Shown in pieces: positions 41,642 through 51,704 of a stretch of DNA of 64,000 nucleotides. Both the position numbers and the translations under genes were made by a program. Numbering within the stretch: the first letter of the stretch is position 1; each line of letters opens with the position of its first letter. The notes below the pieces were generated by a model, which saw only the letters and a program-made list of their open reading frames with translations, ran no database searches and was not told the origin of the DNA. This DNA comes from Geosporobacter ferrireducens. Its GTDB lineage: Bacteria > Bacillota > Clostridia > Peptostreptococcales > Thermotaleaceae. The stretch is taken from positions 1,653,416-1,717,415 of the forward strand of contig NZ_CP017269.1 of assembly GCF_001750685.1 (NCBI RefSeq), in the 5' to 3' direction.

Positions 41642-43150
41642 CTAGGCAGTTGCTGATTTCTTTGCATTTTTTATATTTTTACGGACAGTAAGAGTGATGG
41701 ATATCAAGGCCGCCACTAGAAAAAGTGCGGAAATAGGCTCTGTTAAAAACATTGTATAATCGCCCTTGGCGAACATGAGTCCCCGTCTGAGATTGGTCTC
41801 CATTAATGGTCCGATGATAAATCCTAAAATAAAGGGAGAAGCAGGAATGTCCACCTTATGGAAGGCAAAGCCCAATATTCCGAAGAGCAGCACAGTCCAT
41901 ACATCAAACAAACGGTTTCCTATTCCAAATGCACCGATAACGCAGAACAGGAATATCCCTGGCAGTAAATAATGCTTGGGAATTTTCAACAGTGCTGCAA
42001 ATACCCGAAGACCATAAAACTCAATGAATAGCATAGCAAAGGCACCAATAATCATCGTCAGAAATATTGCATAGACCACATCTACATTTTGGGTAAACAT
42101 CAACGGGCCTGGCGCTATCCCCTGTATCGTTAAGCCTCCAAGGAGCATGGCGGTTACAGTATCTCCCGGAATCCCCAGGGCCAGCAGCGGAACTAGCGCA
42201 CCGCCTATTGCAGCATTGTTGGAGGTCTCTGTGGCTACAATCCCATCAATGACTCCCGTTCCAAATTTTTCTGGATATTTGGAGCGATTTTTGATGGCAC
42301 CATATGCCATTACATTGGCTACACCTCCTCCAATGCCAGGCAATATTCCGATGCCAATACCCAATAAACCAGAAATAAGCATATTCCATTTCTGACTGAA
42401 AAACTCCTTCCAGGTAAAGCCAAAACCCTTAATTCCCTTAATATCCACCTTAACAGTTTCCATCTCGGTGGTATATTTCACCTTTTCTGCAGTAATTAAT
42501 ATTTCCGCTATGGCAAACAGACCGATAAGCACCGGCAGGATGTTAAAGCCGGAAGACAGTTGAGGCGTTCCGAAGGTATACCGCTGCACACTGCCAATTG
42601 CATCCATGCCTACGGTAGCAAATATACAGCCTAAAAACCCGGAAATCAACCCCTTTGTCATAGACTTTCCCGATAAGCCTGCCATCATGGTTAGAGAGAA
42701 AACTGCAACTGAAAAATACTCATATGCACCAAAATTAATAGCAATCTTTGCCAATAATGGAGACATAAAGATTAATACAATGGTAGACATGATTGTACCA
42801 ATAAAGGAGTATACAATTCCTACGCCTAATGCTTTGGGCCCCTCTCCCTTTGCGGTAAGAGGATAACCGTCAAAACAGGTGGCCACAGAGGAGGGTGTTC
42901 CGGGAATTCTTGTAAGTATGGCAGAAATCAATCCGCCTGAAATACCTCCGATATATAATGATACCAGCAGTACAATACCTGCTACCGGACTCATTTTGTA
43001 GGTAATGGGCAGAAACAGCGCCAGTGCCATGGTTGCACTCAAGCCTGGTATGGCCCCAAATATAATGCCCAAAGTAACGCCGAAAACAATGATCAACAAA
43101 CTTAGTGGATTGAATACTGCCTGTGCTCCGATTATAAAGGAGTCTAACAT
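41642..43150 (-). CDS. tctA: Tripartite tricarboxylate transporter large permease (TctA)
   Basis: 502 residues, about eleven membrane segments. The N-terminal GAIPGLSATMALALFLPIT and central GILPGIGGGVANVMAYG are the duplicated PGL/GG motifs of TctA. Works with TctB and TctC as a cation-driven symporter. The tctB gene lies 24 bp upstream. Confidence 0.92.
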   Translation of the reverse strand: MLDSFIIGAQAVFNPLSLLIIVFGVTLGIIFGAIPGLSATMALALFLPITYKMSPVAGIVLLVSLYIGGISGGLISAILTRIPGTPSSVATCFDGYPLTAKGEGPKALGVGIVYSFIGTIMSTIVLIFMSPLLAKIAINFGAYEYFSVAVFSLTMMAGLSGKSMTKGLISGFLGCIFATVGMDAIGSVQRYTFGTPQLSSGFNILPVLIGLFAIAEILITAEKVKYTTEMETVKVDIKGIKGFGFTWKEFFSQKWNMLISGLLGIGIGILPGIGGGVANVMAYGAIKNRSKYPEKFGTGVIDGIVATETSNNAAIGGALVPLLALGIPGDTVTAMLLGGLTIQGIAPGPLMFTQNVDVVYAIFLTMIIGAFAMLFIEFYGLRVFAALLKIPKHYLLPGIFLFCVIGAFGIGNRLFDVWTVLLFGILGFAFHKVDIPASPFILGFIIGPLMETNLRRGLMFAKGDYTMFLTEPISALFLVAALISITLTVRKNIKNAKKSATA

Positions 43151-43174
43151 AATTTTTTCAACCTCCTTTCATGA

Positions 43175-43663
43175 TTAACCGCCAAATAGAACTCCGATAG
43201 GCAGCTTTAGGTACATCAGATTACGAAACAGATAATAGGTGCCTAAGGACAATGTAACTGAGAAAATGATAACCGCAGCATAATTCGGCTTCGTGCTTGC
43301 AGGTGTGAGCAACAGACTCATAAAGAACAGGAACAGGGCTGAGGAAAGCATGAATCCCAACAATTGCATTGAGGCCACATAGGCCACAATGAGAAAAAAA
43401 GTCATCATCACATTTTTGGTATCCTTCTGCTCTTCCACTGTATCATCCTTAAAGCGCTTTACCTCCTTGATACTCTGATATATCTGACATCCTGCAAGAA
43501 ATAGCAGAATAGAACCATAGATTTCCGGCATGAACTCCGCTCCAATTGCAACGAATTTCGTTCGTCGGATAAAGAGAGATCCAATTAAGTAAGCAATAGC
43601 GAAAAGCGCCGTTACAATGCCTGCAATAAGTCCCTTGTATTTTTTAAAGAACGGTCTCCCCAT
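43175..43663 (-). CDS. tctB: Tripartite tricarboxylate transporter small permease (TctB)
   Basis: 162 residues with four predicted membrane segments, typical for TctB. The ATG at 43663 follows GGGGAGGTG; the frame is open to 43738 but would overlap the dehydrogenase gene. Starts 7 bp after that gene's stop. Confidence 0.85.
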   Translation of the reverse strand: MGRPFFKKYKGLIAGIVTALFAIAYLIGSLFIRRTKFVAIGAEFMPEIYGSILLFLAGCQIYQSIKEVKRFKDDTVEEQKDTKNVMMTFFLIVAYVASMQLLGFMLSSALFLFFMSLLLTPASTKPNYAAVIIFSVTLSLGTYYLFRNLMYLKLPIGVLFGG

Positions 43664-43670
43664 AAAGGAT

Positions 43671-44648
43671 TCACCTCCCCTTCCATTTGGGATGGTCATA
43701 TACCTCCGGATTGCACACATGGGGCCACTTCTCACCATTCAGCACTGCCAGCGTGCCTTCCACCGCCATCAATACGATCTTTTCAGTAGTTTCCTGTGTT
43801 TGGGCAGCCATATGGGGTGTGATGATACAATTTGAAAGCTGCATCAGCGGATGCTCCGCTTTCATCGGCTCCTCAATTAACACATCTAGTCCGGCGCCTG
43901 CAATGATTCTCTTTTCCAGTGCCTCAACCAGTGCATCCTCATCTACGATGTCTCCACGGGCACAATTCAGTAGATAAGCCGTGGACTTCATAGCAGCAAA
44001 CTGCTCTGTGCCGATCATTCCCTGGGTTTCCGGCGTAGATGGCATATGAAGGGAAATATAGTCACCTGCTGCAATTGCCTCCAGCAAATCTGCGCTGTAG
44101 CTGTAACCCATAGCGGTTACAGCATCCCCTGTGACAAAGGGATCATAGACAAGCACTTCCATACCAATACCATGACACATACGGGCCAGTTCTTTTCCAA
44201 TATTGCCAAACCCCAATATACTGACTGTCTTCCCTTGAATATCTACAGCTTTATATTGATTGCGTACGCTAAAATTACCTTTACGGGTTTCCGTATCACT
44301 TTCTACAATATTTTTACTAATGGAAAGCAACAGGGTAAGGGCGTGCTCTGCCACAGCCCGCGCATTTGATGAAGGGCAGATAACTACTGGGATACCCTGT
44401 TTTGTAGCTGCTGCCACGTCTACGTTGTCAACACCCACCCCGGGACGGGTGATGACTTTAAGCCTCTCACAAGCCTCAATCGCCTTACGGTCGATCTTTC
44501 CGATTCTCAGTATAAAACCATCTGCCTCCTTTAGCTGCCCAAGTATTGCATTACTGTCACCGTTATTGGTAACACAGACCTTTGCCTTGCCTTCAAGTGC
44601 CTTCATACCCGGCTGATAAAGTTCATGGGATAAAAGGATGTTCTTCAA
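43671..44648 (-). CDS. D-2-hydroxyacid dehydrogenase (SerA-like)
   Basis: 325 residues, NAD-binding motif GFGNIGKELARM, catalytic Arg in NCARGDIVDEDAL, Glu in LIEEPM and His in ITPHMAAQ. It oxidises or reduces a 2-hydroxyacid at C2. SerA proper is unlikely because no regulatory ACT domain is present and the operon is catabolic. It could act on the acid sugar or on an intermediate such as a hydroxypyruvate. Confidence 0.85.
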   Translation of the reverse strand: MKNILLSHELYQPGMKALEGKAKVCVTNNGDSNAILGQLKEADGFILRIGKIDRKAIEACERLKVITRPGVGVDNVDVAAATKQGIPVVICPSSNARAVAEHALTLLLSISKNIVESDTETRKGNFSVRNQYKAVDIQGKTVSILGFGNIGKELARMCHGIGMEVLVYDPFVTGDAVTAMGYSYSADLLEAIAAGDYISLHMPSTPETQGMIGTEQFAAMKSTAYLLNCARGDIVDEDALVEALEKRIIAGAGLDVLIEEPMKAEHPLMQLSNCIITPHMAAQTQETTEKIVLMAVEGTLAVLNGEKWPHVCNPEVYDHPKWKGR

Positions 44649-44681
44649 TGATTTGGCCCCCTTCCTTTTAAAATTGCAATC

Positions 44682-45608
44682 TTATTGCAGGCTTGCCCTA
44701 AATGTTTCATGCTTTTCATTAATCTCTGCAATCTTTGCAATAATATTTTTTTCTTCCTCTTCCTTAATTGGATCTTGCGGTGCAATAATCCGTTTATCTG
44801 TATATCCCAGGGTAGATAGGGCAAATTTATTAGCAGCCGTTGCATTCTTTGTCATGCCCAGTATCTTTGAAGTTTCCCGTAGGAGTACATCATATTTCAT
44901 GGCTAACTCAATATTTTTGGAGCGTCCTGCCTCATAGGCCTCTACAAAGAGCTTTGGAAACAGTGGCGCAATCGATGGAACAAAGCCGTCGGCACCGAGG
45001 AGCATGCTTGCCATTGCATAGGCCGTAGTTCCTTGAAGCATTGAAAAATCACTGCCCTCAAAATGAGTCAAAAGCTGCTGGAAATCCGGGAAGTTTCCGC
45101 CGCTGTCCTTGTATCCCACAATACGGTCAAACTTTGCAATTTCTTTGATTGTGTTTGCAGTCAAAGCCAGACCCGTAAACATTGGGATGTTATAAATCAT
45201 AATATCCACATTAGTTTCCTTCACAATCTGCTCAAAGTGGCGGATTGTTTCATCCTGTGATGTGTGTCGGGCATAGAATATGGAAGTAATTACAGCACAC
45301 TTTCCACCAAGCTGTTCAAACTTGTGAATGTTTTCGATTACCCGGCGGGTACTGGTATCCATCACTCCTGCCATTACAGGAATCCTATCCCTACACTGTT
45401 CAACGGCAATCCGAATGGCATTATCCCGCTCTTTCTGGGTCAGGGCCATGGTCTCTCCATTGCTGCCGGCAACGAACATACCGTGCAGACCGCCCTTAAT
45501 ACAATGTTCAAGCAATAAACGGAAACCCTCCTCGTCCACATTCTCATAAGCATCTACCGGAGTGATAATCGGTGGAATTACACCATAGTATTTTTTATTC
45601 ATATCCAT
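44682..45608 (-). CDS. DapA/NanA-family lyase (dihydrodipicolinate synthase-like)
   Basis: 308 residues, TIM-barrel aldolase. Schiff-base lysine in RIVGYKDSGGNF, tyrosine in DIMIYNIPMFTG, and the N-terminal GVIPPIITPVDAYENVD with GSNGETMALT. Real DapA is possible, but the setting among acid-sugar enzymes favours an aldolase or dehydratase acting on a 2-keto-3-deoxy or related acid. Confidence 0.82.
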   Translation of the reverse strand: MDMNKKYYGVIPPIITPVDAYENVDEEGFRLLLEHCIKGGLHGMFVAGSNGETMALTQKERDNAIRIAVEQCRDRIPVMAGVMDTSTRRVIENIHKFEQLGGKCAVITSIFYARHTSQDETIRHFEQIVKETNVDIMIYNIPMFTGLALTANTIKEIAKFDRIVGYKDSGGNFPDFQQLLTHFEGSDFSMLQGTTAYAMASMLLGADGFVPSIAPLFPKLFVEAYEAGRSKNIELAMKYDVLLRETSKILGMTKNATAANKFALSTLGYTDKRIIAPQDPIKEEEEKNIIAKIAEINEKHETFRASLQ

Positions 45609-45683
45609 TCCTCCATTGCATAATTATTAATAAAATTCAATACATTTTGCTTAGTTAAGCTTAACATATTCTTTCTTCCATAT

Positions 45684-46748
45684 CTACTTGGATGCAGCAA
45701 GCTCAAGTTGCTTTTGATGTATTCGCGTAACCGCAAGTTTTGCACCATACTCAATCGCATTTAAAAGACTCTCCTCATTGGCAGTACCCGTTCCCGCCTT
45801 TCCAAAGGCTGTACCATGATCCACAGAGGAACGAATGATCGGCAATCCCAATGTGATGTTTACGCCGCTGATTGTCTTCCACTTGTCTGTTGTATAATCA
45901 TACTGAAAACCCACAACTTTAAGCGGAATATGTCCTTGATCATGATACATAGCAACTACAATATCATACTGCCCACCCCGTGCTTTGGAAAATAAGGTGT
46001 CCGGTGCGATCGGCCCCTCTGCGCAAATCCCTTCTTGCTGTGCCTGCAAAATAGCTGGGCTGATCTCTTCAATCTCTTCTCTGCCGAATAACCCATTTTC
46101 ACCGGCATGAGGATTTAGGCCGGCAACAGCGATTCTAGGCTTTTCGATGCCCAGGCTGCAGCACACCTCGTGAGCCAACTTGATTACTTTATACACACGT
46201 TCCTTTTTGCAGCGGTCGCAGGCCTCCCGCAAGGAAACATGCGTAGAAACATGAACTACCCGCAAGTCCCCATCGGCAAGCATCATGGTATAATCCTTCG
46301 TACCGGTAAGGGCTCCGTAAATTTCCGTATGGCCGCTATAATGATAACCTGCAAGATTTAGTGCTTCCTTATTTAAGGGACCTGTGATAGTGGCATCGAT
46401 TTCATCCTTCATGGCAAGTTCGATGACCTTGGCAATTGCCTCATATGCAGCTGAGCCACCCTGTACACTGACTTCCCCATACACTAACTTAGACAAATCT
46501 ACATTATCCTGGTCCAATACATCGATGATGCCATATTCAAATTTAGCGTCCTCAACAGAGGCAATCACATTCACTTCAAGATTCTTTTTTATAATTCCTA
46601 TTGCCTGTTTAATAATCTTTGCACTGCCTACAACCAGGGGTCGGCAGATTGCATATACATGCTGATTTGCAAGTGCCTTTGCAGTTATTTCAGGGCCAAT
46701 ACCATTGGGATCACCCATCGTAATGCCTAAAATAGGTAATTGTGACAT
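45684..46748 (-). CDS. PdxA-family 4-phosphohydroxy-acid dehydrogenase (PdxA2-like)
   Basis: 354 residues: GITMGDPNGIGPEI, ATGPLNKEALNLAGYHYSGHTEI (as ITGPLNKEA), and the metal site MYHDQGHIPLK are PdxA hallmarks. In known D-threonate and D-erythronate pathways a PdxA2 protein oxidatively decarboxylates the 4-phosphorylated acid made by a DUF1537 kinase to dihydroxyacetone phosphate. Such a kinase is encoded two genes upstream, so this role is preferred over vitamin B6 synthesis. Confidence 0.85.
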   Translation of the reverse strand: MSQLPILGITMGDPNGIGPEITAKALANQHVYAICRPLVVGSAKIIKQAIGIIKKNLEVNVIASVEDAKFEYGIIDVLDQDNVDLSKLVYGEVSVQGGSAAYEAIAKVIELAMKDEIDATITGPLNKEALNLAGYHYSGHTEIYGALTGTKDYTMMLADGDLRVVHVSTHVSLREACDRCKKERVYKVIKLAHEVCCSLGIEKPRIAVAGLNPHAGENGLFGREEIEEISPAILQAQQEGICAEGPIAPDTLFSKARGGQYDIVVAMYHDQGHIPLKVVGFQYDYTTDKWKTISGVNITLGLPIIRSSVDHGTAFGKAGTGTANEESLLNAIEYGAKLAVTRIHQKQLELAASK

Positions 46749-46749
46749 T

Positions 46750-47916
46750 TTAAATCCCTCCTTTTATAACTTCCTGATAGATCGCACGAATGTCATTCTT
46801 TGTTAAGACGCGGCGATTATTGTCAAGCAACCGTTTACAATCAGCAGCCGCATCTACAAGAAAATCCAAATCCTCTAGACCGATGCCAAATTCACATAGA
46901 CTTGATGGTATCCCCGTATCGCTGACAATGGATGCAATGCGCTCAATCATCCCCTTTGCCTTTTCAGACTGCGCCCGTCCATAACCGGCAGGGTTGATGC
47001 CATCCTCCAGCAGAGCCAGACGATCCTCACAGGCTTCCAGATTTGCGCGCATTACCGGGGCAAGCAGAATCGCATTGGATACCCCATGGGCAATATGATA
47101 CTTTCCTCCAAGGGGATAAGCCAGGGCATGTACAGCGGTTGTACCAGATGCTGCAATAGCCACTCCGCCATAGAAAGCAGCAAGCAGCATATTGCTTTTG
47201 GCCTGCAGATCATTTGCATCGCTGTAAGCGCGAACTAAATTTTCAAAGATAAGCTTCGCCCCTGCTGCTGCATATAAATCACTAAATACGTTGGCTTTAT
47301 TGGATGTGAAGCACTCAATCACATGGGCCAGTGCATCCACCCCAGAGGAAGCAATAATCTTAGGGGGTAGCTTGGCGATCATATTTCCATCCAATAGCAC
47401 ATAGTCTGCGAGCATATTTTTATTGACGATTCCGGTCTTTACCGATTTTTCCGGTACTGCCACAATTGCATTGAAAGTTGCTTCACTGCCTGTGCCGCAG
47501 GTAGTAGGAATCATCACTGCAGGCAGGCCCTTTTCCATTAAACTGTTGTTTTCAAGAAGATCATAAATATCATAAGATGCACCCTTCATTGCAGCACAGA
47601 GCTTTGCCATATCCATCACGCTTCCGCCGCCGACTGCAACAACCAATTCTCCTTCTGCACGGTTCATTTGCTCCATCGTGCGGATTACATCTTGTGTAGA
47701 AGGTTCCGGACGCAAATCACCGATCACGCAATACTCCGCATTGGCTTTTTTGATCTGTTCAAATACACCGTTACAGATCCCGGTGCTCAATACCCCCTCA
47801 TCTGTAAAAACAATGACCTTGGATGCCCGCTCAGCTTCTATAATACCAGACAGCTGTTCAATAACATTTTCTCCTGCACGAACATGACCTGGAACAGTCA
47901 ATTGACATGGTTTCAT
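46750..47916 (-). CDS. Iron-containing alcohol dehydrogenase
   Basis: 388 residues of the group III Fe-ADH family: GGGSVMDMAKLCAAM for NAD binding, TTCGTGSEAT, and metal ligands in SSGVDALAHVIECF and HGVSNAILLAPVM (His). It starts 15 bp after the kinase gene and ends one base before the PdxA-like gene. Likely oxidises a hydroxyl group of the acid sugar or reduces an aldehyde product. Confidence 0.86.
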   Translation of the reverse strand: MKPCQLTVPGHVRAGENVIEQLSGIIEAERASKVIVFTDEGVLSTGICNGVFEQIKKANAEYCVIGDLRPEPSTQDVIRTMEQMNRAEGELVVAVGGGSVMDMAKLCAAMKGASYDIYDLLENNSLMEKGLPAVMIPTTCGTGSEATFNAIVAVPEKSVKTGIVNKNMLADYVLLDGNMIAKLPPKIIASSGVDALAHVIECFTSNKANVFSDLYAAAGAKLIFENLVRAYSDANDLQAKSNMLLAAFYGGVAIAASGTTAVHALAYPLGGKYHIAHGVSNAILLAPVMRANLEACEDRLALLEDGINPAGYGRAQSEKAKGMIERIASIVSDTGIPSSLCEFGIGLEDLDFLVDAAADCKRLLDNNRRVLTKNDIRAIYQEVIKGGI

Positions 47917-47931
47917 TCTATCCCTTCTTTC

Positions 47932-49185
47932 TCAAGTTTGTTTCTTTAAATATTCAATGGAACGGATAAGGCAGTCCTTTGGTCCAAATCCACCTGACTT
48001 GGTCACAATGGTCATACCCTCTGCCTTACCTCCTATCAGCTTTCCCATTGGAACCCCAGGCAAGATTTCTGAATCCAGCTCGATTCCCTTGGCCCCCAGT
48101 GCCTTGAGAATAGCTAAAGAGGTGTCTCCTCCTGATGAGAGAATTCCGTCAATGCTGTAGCGATCGTAAAGCAGCTTAGCTAAACTTCCCATTGTCTCTG
48201 CTATCTTTAAGGAATCGCTTACTGTATCCTGGCTGTCTTTGAGCGAAATCTTAAAATCAAGAAAAAGCGTATCTACAACAACCGCCAATAATTTACAACC
48301 ACCGGCAATCAGGTTATCCGCCTGTTGTAATACCTCAAAACAAACCTTTTCCCTATGACCACTAAGTATTTCTGAAGTAAAGGTAGTAATCACCGGCATA
48401 CCGGTTTCATCCGTAAGTGCTTGTATTTGTTCTGCAGTACAGGCATTTCTGGATCCAATCATAATGAGGATAATCCCGTCTTTTTCCTGGCGTAGTCCTT
48501 CTGTCCGAACATCACGTGTCTTCAGCAGGCTGAGTTGGTTTGCCAGTCCGGCAGAGCCGCACATAACAGTCTTATTTTCCAGCGCTAGAGCTACATCCCG
48601 TATCCTGGCAAGATCTTCATCTGTTACAGCATCCACCACAAACACCGCCGTGCCATCAGACTGTCCAAGCTGTATTGCCGCCAGTATTGCATCCTTTCCT
48701 TTCCGAACGGTTGCCAGGCTTATCCCCTGCACCTTACGCTTCATTTCCTCAGCAAAAAGCTTAATCACATCTATTTCCGCCGAAACTCCGTTCGTATCTG
48801 GAAGTACTAATGTACCGTTGCACAGAGTCCTGGCATTTGCAGGATAGCTGATTGCAACAACTGCAAGCGGCGCATCCAATGCATCCATCACGGCTTCAAG
48901 CTCCTGTGCCGCATTTCCCCGGACAAGAGAATCTACTTTTTTATAGATATATTCATGCTCAGTAGTCTGAATATGTTTTACAAGATCATAAGTTGTGCGA
49001 TAAGCATGATTCGGAATCTTTGTACGGGTATCCGCATTGATGGAAATCACATCAAAATTATCAGCCATTTTATACAGGAGGGACAAATCCGCTTCTGCCG
49101 ATATCAGTGTACGTAATCCCCGTCTTTTATATTGCACACCCGTATCATTTGCGCCGGTTAAATCATCAGCTATGATGTAAATCAA
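47932..49185 (-). CDS. Four-carbon acid sugar kinase family protein (DUF1537; DtnK/OtnK-like)
   Basis: 417 residues. The N-terminal DDLTGANDTGVQYKRRGLRT and SINADTRTKI form the sugar-binding domain; the C-terminal SSGGDTSLAILKALGAKGIEL and SGGFGPKDCL form the nucleotide-binding domain of this kinase family. Members phosphorylate erythronate or threonate derivatives. Starts with TTG behind AAGGAGC. First gene after the sigma-54 promoter; its pairing with a PdxA2-like enzyme suggests D-threonate or D-erythronate as substrate. Confidence 0.85.
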   Translation of the reverse strand: MIYIIADDLTGANDTGVQYKRRGLRTLISAEADLSLLYKMADNFDVISINADTRTKIPNHAYRTTYDLVKHIQTTEHEYIYKKVDSLVRGNAAQELEAVMDALDAPLAVVAISYPANARTLCNGTLVLPDTNGVSAEIDVIKLFAEEMKRKVQGISLATVRKGKDAILAAIQLGQSDGTAVFVVDAVTDEDLARIRDVALALENKTVMCGSAGLANQLSLLKTRDVRTEGLRQEKDGIILIMIGSRNACTAEQIQALTDETGMPVITTFTSEILSGHREKVCFEVLQQADNLIAGGCKLLAVVVDTLFLDFKISLKDSQDTVSDSLKIAETMGSLAKLLYDRYSIDGILSSGGDTSLAILKALGAKGIELDSEILPGVPMGKLIGGKAEGMTIVTKSGGFGPKDCLIRSIEYLKKQT

Positions 49186-49287
49186 GTGTAACAGCTCCTT
49201 TTTAGTGAAAGTTGCTATTCTGTTTTTAAAACAGAAAGATACAATTTTTAGAAAATATTGCTTTGCATTTTCTCACTTCCCTTATTT

Positions 49288-49304
49288 AGCAATAAGCGTG
49301 CCAA
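49288..49304 (-). promoter_or_regulatory. Sigma-54 (-24/-12) promoter of the acid-sugar operon
   Basis: Minus strand TTGGCACGCTTATTGCT matches the sigma-54 consensus (TTGGCACGnnnnTTGCW) completely. It lies about 100 bp before the kinase start codon and is served by the activator encoded upstream. Confidence 0.9.
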
Positions 49305-49442
49305 TCCTTCTCAATTTATTCTGTAAAAATTAAATTCCCACGCAAACAGCTAGTTTGGTGGGAATCCCATTCATTCTAAAGATTCAGTTTGACAACACAT
49401 TAAGATCAGAAAGGTGCTCTTATCCAAAACATGTAGCATATC

Positions 49443-49481
49443 GCAACATACGTTGCATTTTGCAACATTTCAAAATGCAAC
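49443..49481. promoter_or_regulatory. Activator-binding array for the sigma-54 operon
   Basis: GCAAC-ATAC-GTTGC, GTTGC-ATTTT-GCAAC and the longer dyad GTTGCATTTTG...CAAAATGCAAC overlap in 39 bp, about 140 bp upstream of the -24 element, the usual place for an enhancer-type site. The other parts of 49186-49499 hold no gene. Confidence 0.65.
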
Positions 49482-49499
49482 AATTCTATACGAATGTTT

Positions 49500-51389
49500 C
49501 TAGCGGCTTTTCCTTTTTCTCCAAAGCGTACTGCGATCAATTCCAAGTATCTTACACACATTTCCAATCGACCCGTCATACTTATGGTAAACATGTTCAA
49601 TATACTGTTTTTCTAATTCCCGCAGCGTTGGTTCCTGTAAGAATATTTCCTCCCGAACTGCAGGCTCTACAATAGATGTGTCTGTTGTATCCAAAATATC
49701 TTCTTTAAGGATATGTTCGCTTTCACAAGTGATCACTGCTCTTTCTATCATCCCTTGCAATTCCCGTACATTTCCTTCATAATGAAAGTTTTTCAGATAG
49801 TTTAATGCATCCTCTGAAAGGCTCATATGTGGTCGTGCATATTTTTGACTATACTGCTGAATAAAATATGCAGCAAGCGGGGCAATATCTTCTCTCCGCT
49901 CATTCAGCGGCGGTATATTGAGCGTCAATATATTAATCCGGAACAACAAGTCTCTCCGAAATTTTCCTTTACTGACCTGCTCACGCAAATCGCGGTTGGA
50001 AGCACAAATGACACGCACATCTACGGGAATTACGCAATCGTCTCCTATCCGCATGACCTCACGCTCTTGTATGACACGCAGCAACCTTCCCTGCAAATCC
50101 ATCGGCAACTCGCTAATTTCATCCAGGAATATCGTTCCACCATGAGCCAATTCAAACAAGCCGGCTTTTCCTCCTTTCTTAGCACCTGTAAAGGCACCCT
50201 CCACATAACCGAACAATTCACTTTCAATTAAAGATGGTGGAAGGGCGGCACAATTTATAGGCACAAAGGGCCCTGTCGCACGGTTGCTAATGTTATGAAT
50301 AGACTGTGCAAACAGTTCCTTGCCTACTCCACTCGGCCCGCTGATCAGCACCGATGAGTCATAATTTCCATAGGTACGTGCACGGTCAATACAGCGTTGC
50401 ATCACCGCACTTTTACAGATGATATCTTCAAAGGAATAGCGCGCTACAAAACCTTTTTCGCTGAGTTTAATACGTATCTTTTTTTCTAGACTTTGGATTT
50501 TCGTGACATCCTGAAATGTGATGATGCTGCCCATATTTTCCCCGCTTACGACAATAGGCACATGATTGATTGCCAATTTAGTATTGCCTACGCTATGGAT
50601 GGATTCAAACTTAACCTGTTGGGATAATACCATGCGTGAAAGCGCATTATCACCAATTGCGTCCAGTATGGGGCGCCCTATTACTGTATCTTTAGCAATA
50701 TCAAGCACTTTTTCTGCATGAATATTGAAAACATTGATCCGGCTTTCCTTATCTGTGGCAATCACGCCATCACTGGTATTATCAATGACTGCCATAAATC
50801 GCTGCATGCGTTCACGTTCAACCCGCGTAGCATGCAGTACACGAAGTGCTTCCTCTATTGCATTCACAATAGCTTCTTCACCGGATTCAATAAGGTAGCT
50901 TATACACCCGTGCTTTCTTGCTACGGAATTGACAATACTATCTCCCACAAATATTTTGATACCCCTGTCTATGAACTGGCAAATTTGTTTCTCAACAGAA
51001 TGGCTATCATCTAGCGTCAGTTTGATAATATCTTGATTGATCAGCAAATCCTCAATGATATCATAGCCTTGTATCACGTTCTGGTAACCAATGATCGCTA
51101 TCGGCTGGTCAATGTGGCGTATGTTTTTGAAGCTATTGAACACATCAAAAGCAGTAAGTTGAATCTCTACAACCGGAACATCCACTGCCTCGCAAATTCT
51201 CGAATATGTCCCCCCACGGGAAACAAGCACGTTAGCGCCATTGAAAACCGCTTGCTTTGCTGCAATGACACCCTGCGATAAGTCACCTGCTACCACTCCA
51301 ATGTTGTCATATCCGCGTTCCTTTACGATGCGCATTGCCATTTCATGTAGCGTTTCAAAGGGAGAAATTATCACAATATCTTTTTTCAT
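49500..51389 (-). CDS. PrpR-type sigma-54-dependent transcriptional activator
   Basis: 629 residues: an N-terminal PrpR_N-like ligand domain (about 1-185), a PAS domain (about 200-310), a sigma-54 AAA+ domain with Walker A GPSGVGKELFAQ and the GAFTGA loop (EGAFTGAKKGG), and a Fis-type helix-turn-helix at the end (IGNVCKILGIDRSTLWRKRK). It would activate the adjacent -24/-12 promoter when the substrate or a metabolite is bound. Confidence 0.92.
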   Translation of the reverse strand: MKKDIVIISPFETLHEMAMRIVKERGYDNIGVVAGDLSQGVIAAKQAVFNGANVLVSRGGTYSRICEAVDVPVVEIQLTAFDVFNSFKNIRHIDQPIAIIGYQNVIQGYDIIEDLLINQDIIKLTLDDSHSVEKQICQFIDRGIKIFVGDSIVNSVARKHGCISYLIESGEEAIVNAIEEALRVLHATRVERERMQRFMAVIDNTSDGVIATDKESRINVFNIHAEKVLDIAKDTVIGRPILDAIGDNALSRMVLSQQVKFESIHSVGNTKLAINHVPIVVSGENMGSIITFQDVTKIQSLEKKIRIKLSEKGFVARYSFEDIICKSAVMQRCIDRARTYGNYDSSVLISGPSGVGKELFAQSIHNISNRATGPFVPINCAALPPSLIESELFGYVEGAFTGAKKGGKAGLFELAHGGTIFLDEISELPMDLQGRLLRVIQEREVMRIGDDCVIPVDVRVICASNRDLREQVSKGKFRRDLLFRINILTLNIPPLNERREDIAPLAAYFIQQYSQKYARPHMSLSEDALNYLKNFHYEGNVRELQGMIERAVITCESEHILKEDILDTTDTSIVEPAVREEIFLQEPTLRELEKQYIEHVYHKYDGSIGNVCKILGIDRSTLWRKRKSR

Positions 51390-51704
51390 ACTGCATCTCC
51401 TTTATCTCTTTTGTTTTGTGCAGTGCTCGTCATTTTGAACGATTACTATTCTTCATCTTATCTTTCCAATTAGCCCGCCAATACTCAGTTTTTCTTTCTT
51501 AAGCAGAAAATACTGCATACTTGCTATAATCACTTCAACTGATATAATCATATCAAAACCGATTGATCAATCAAACATGCTTTTGAATTTTTTTGAAAAG
51601 AAGATTCGTATGAGCATATATTATGAAGTTGTTTGTGATGACAGCATTATTCCTAATCCTTGGGTAAAAGGCAAGCTGAAGCTAGTATCAGACACCCTAT
51701 TAAG

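Noticed and set aside
44682..45608. Lysine-pathway dapA
   Set aside because: No other lysine genes nearby; operon partners are transport and acid-sugar enzymes, so a catabolic DapA-family lyase is more likely.
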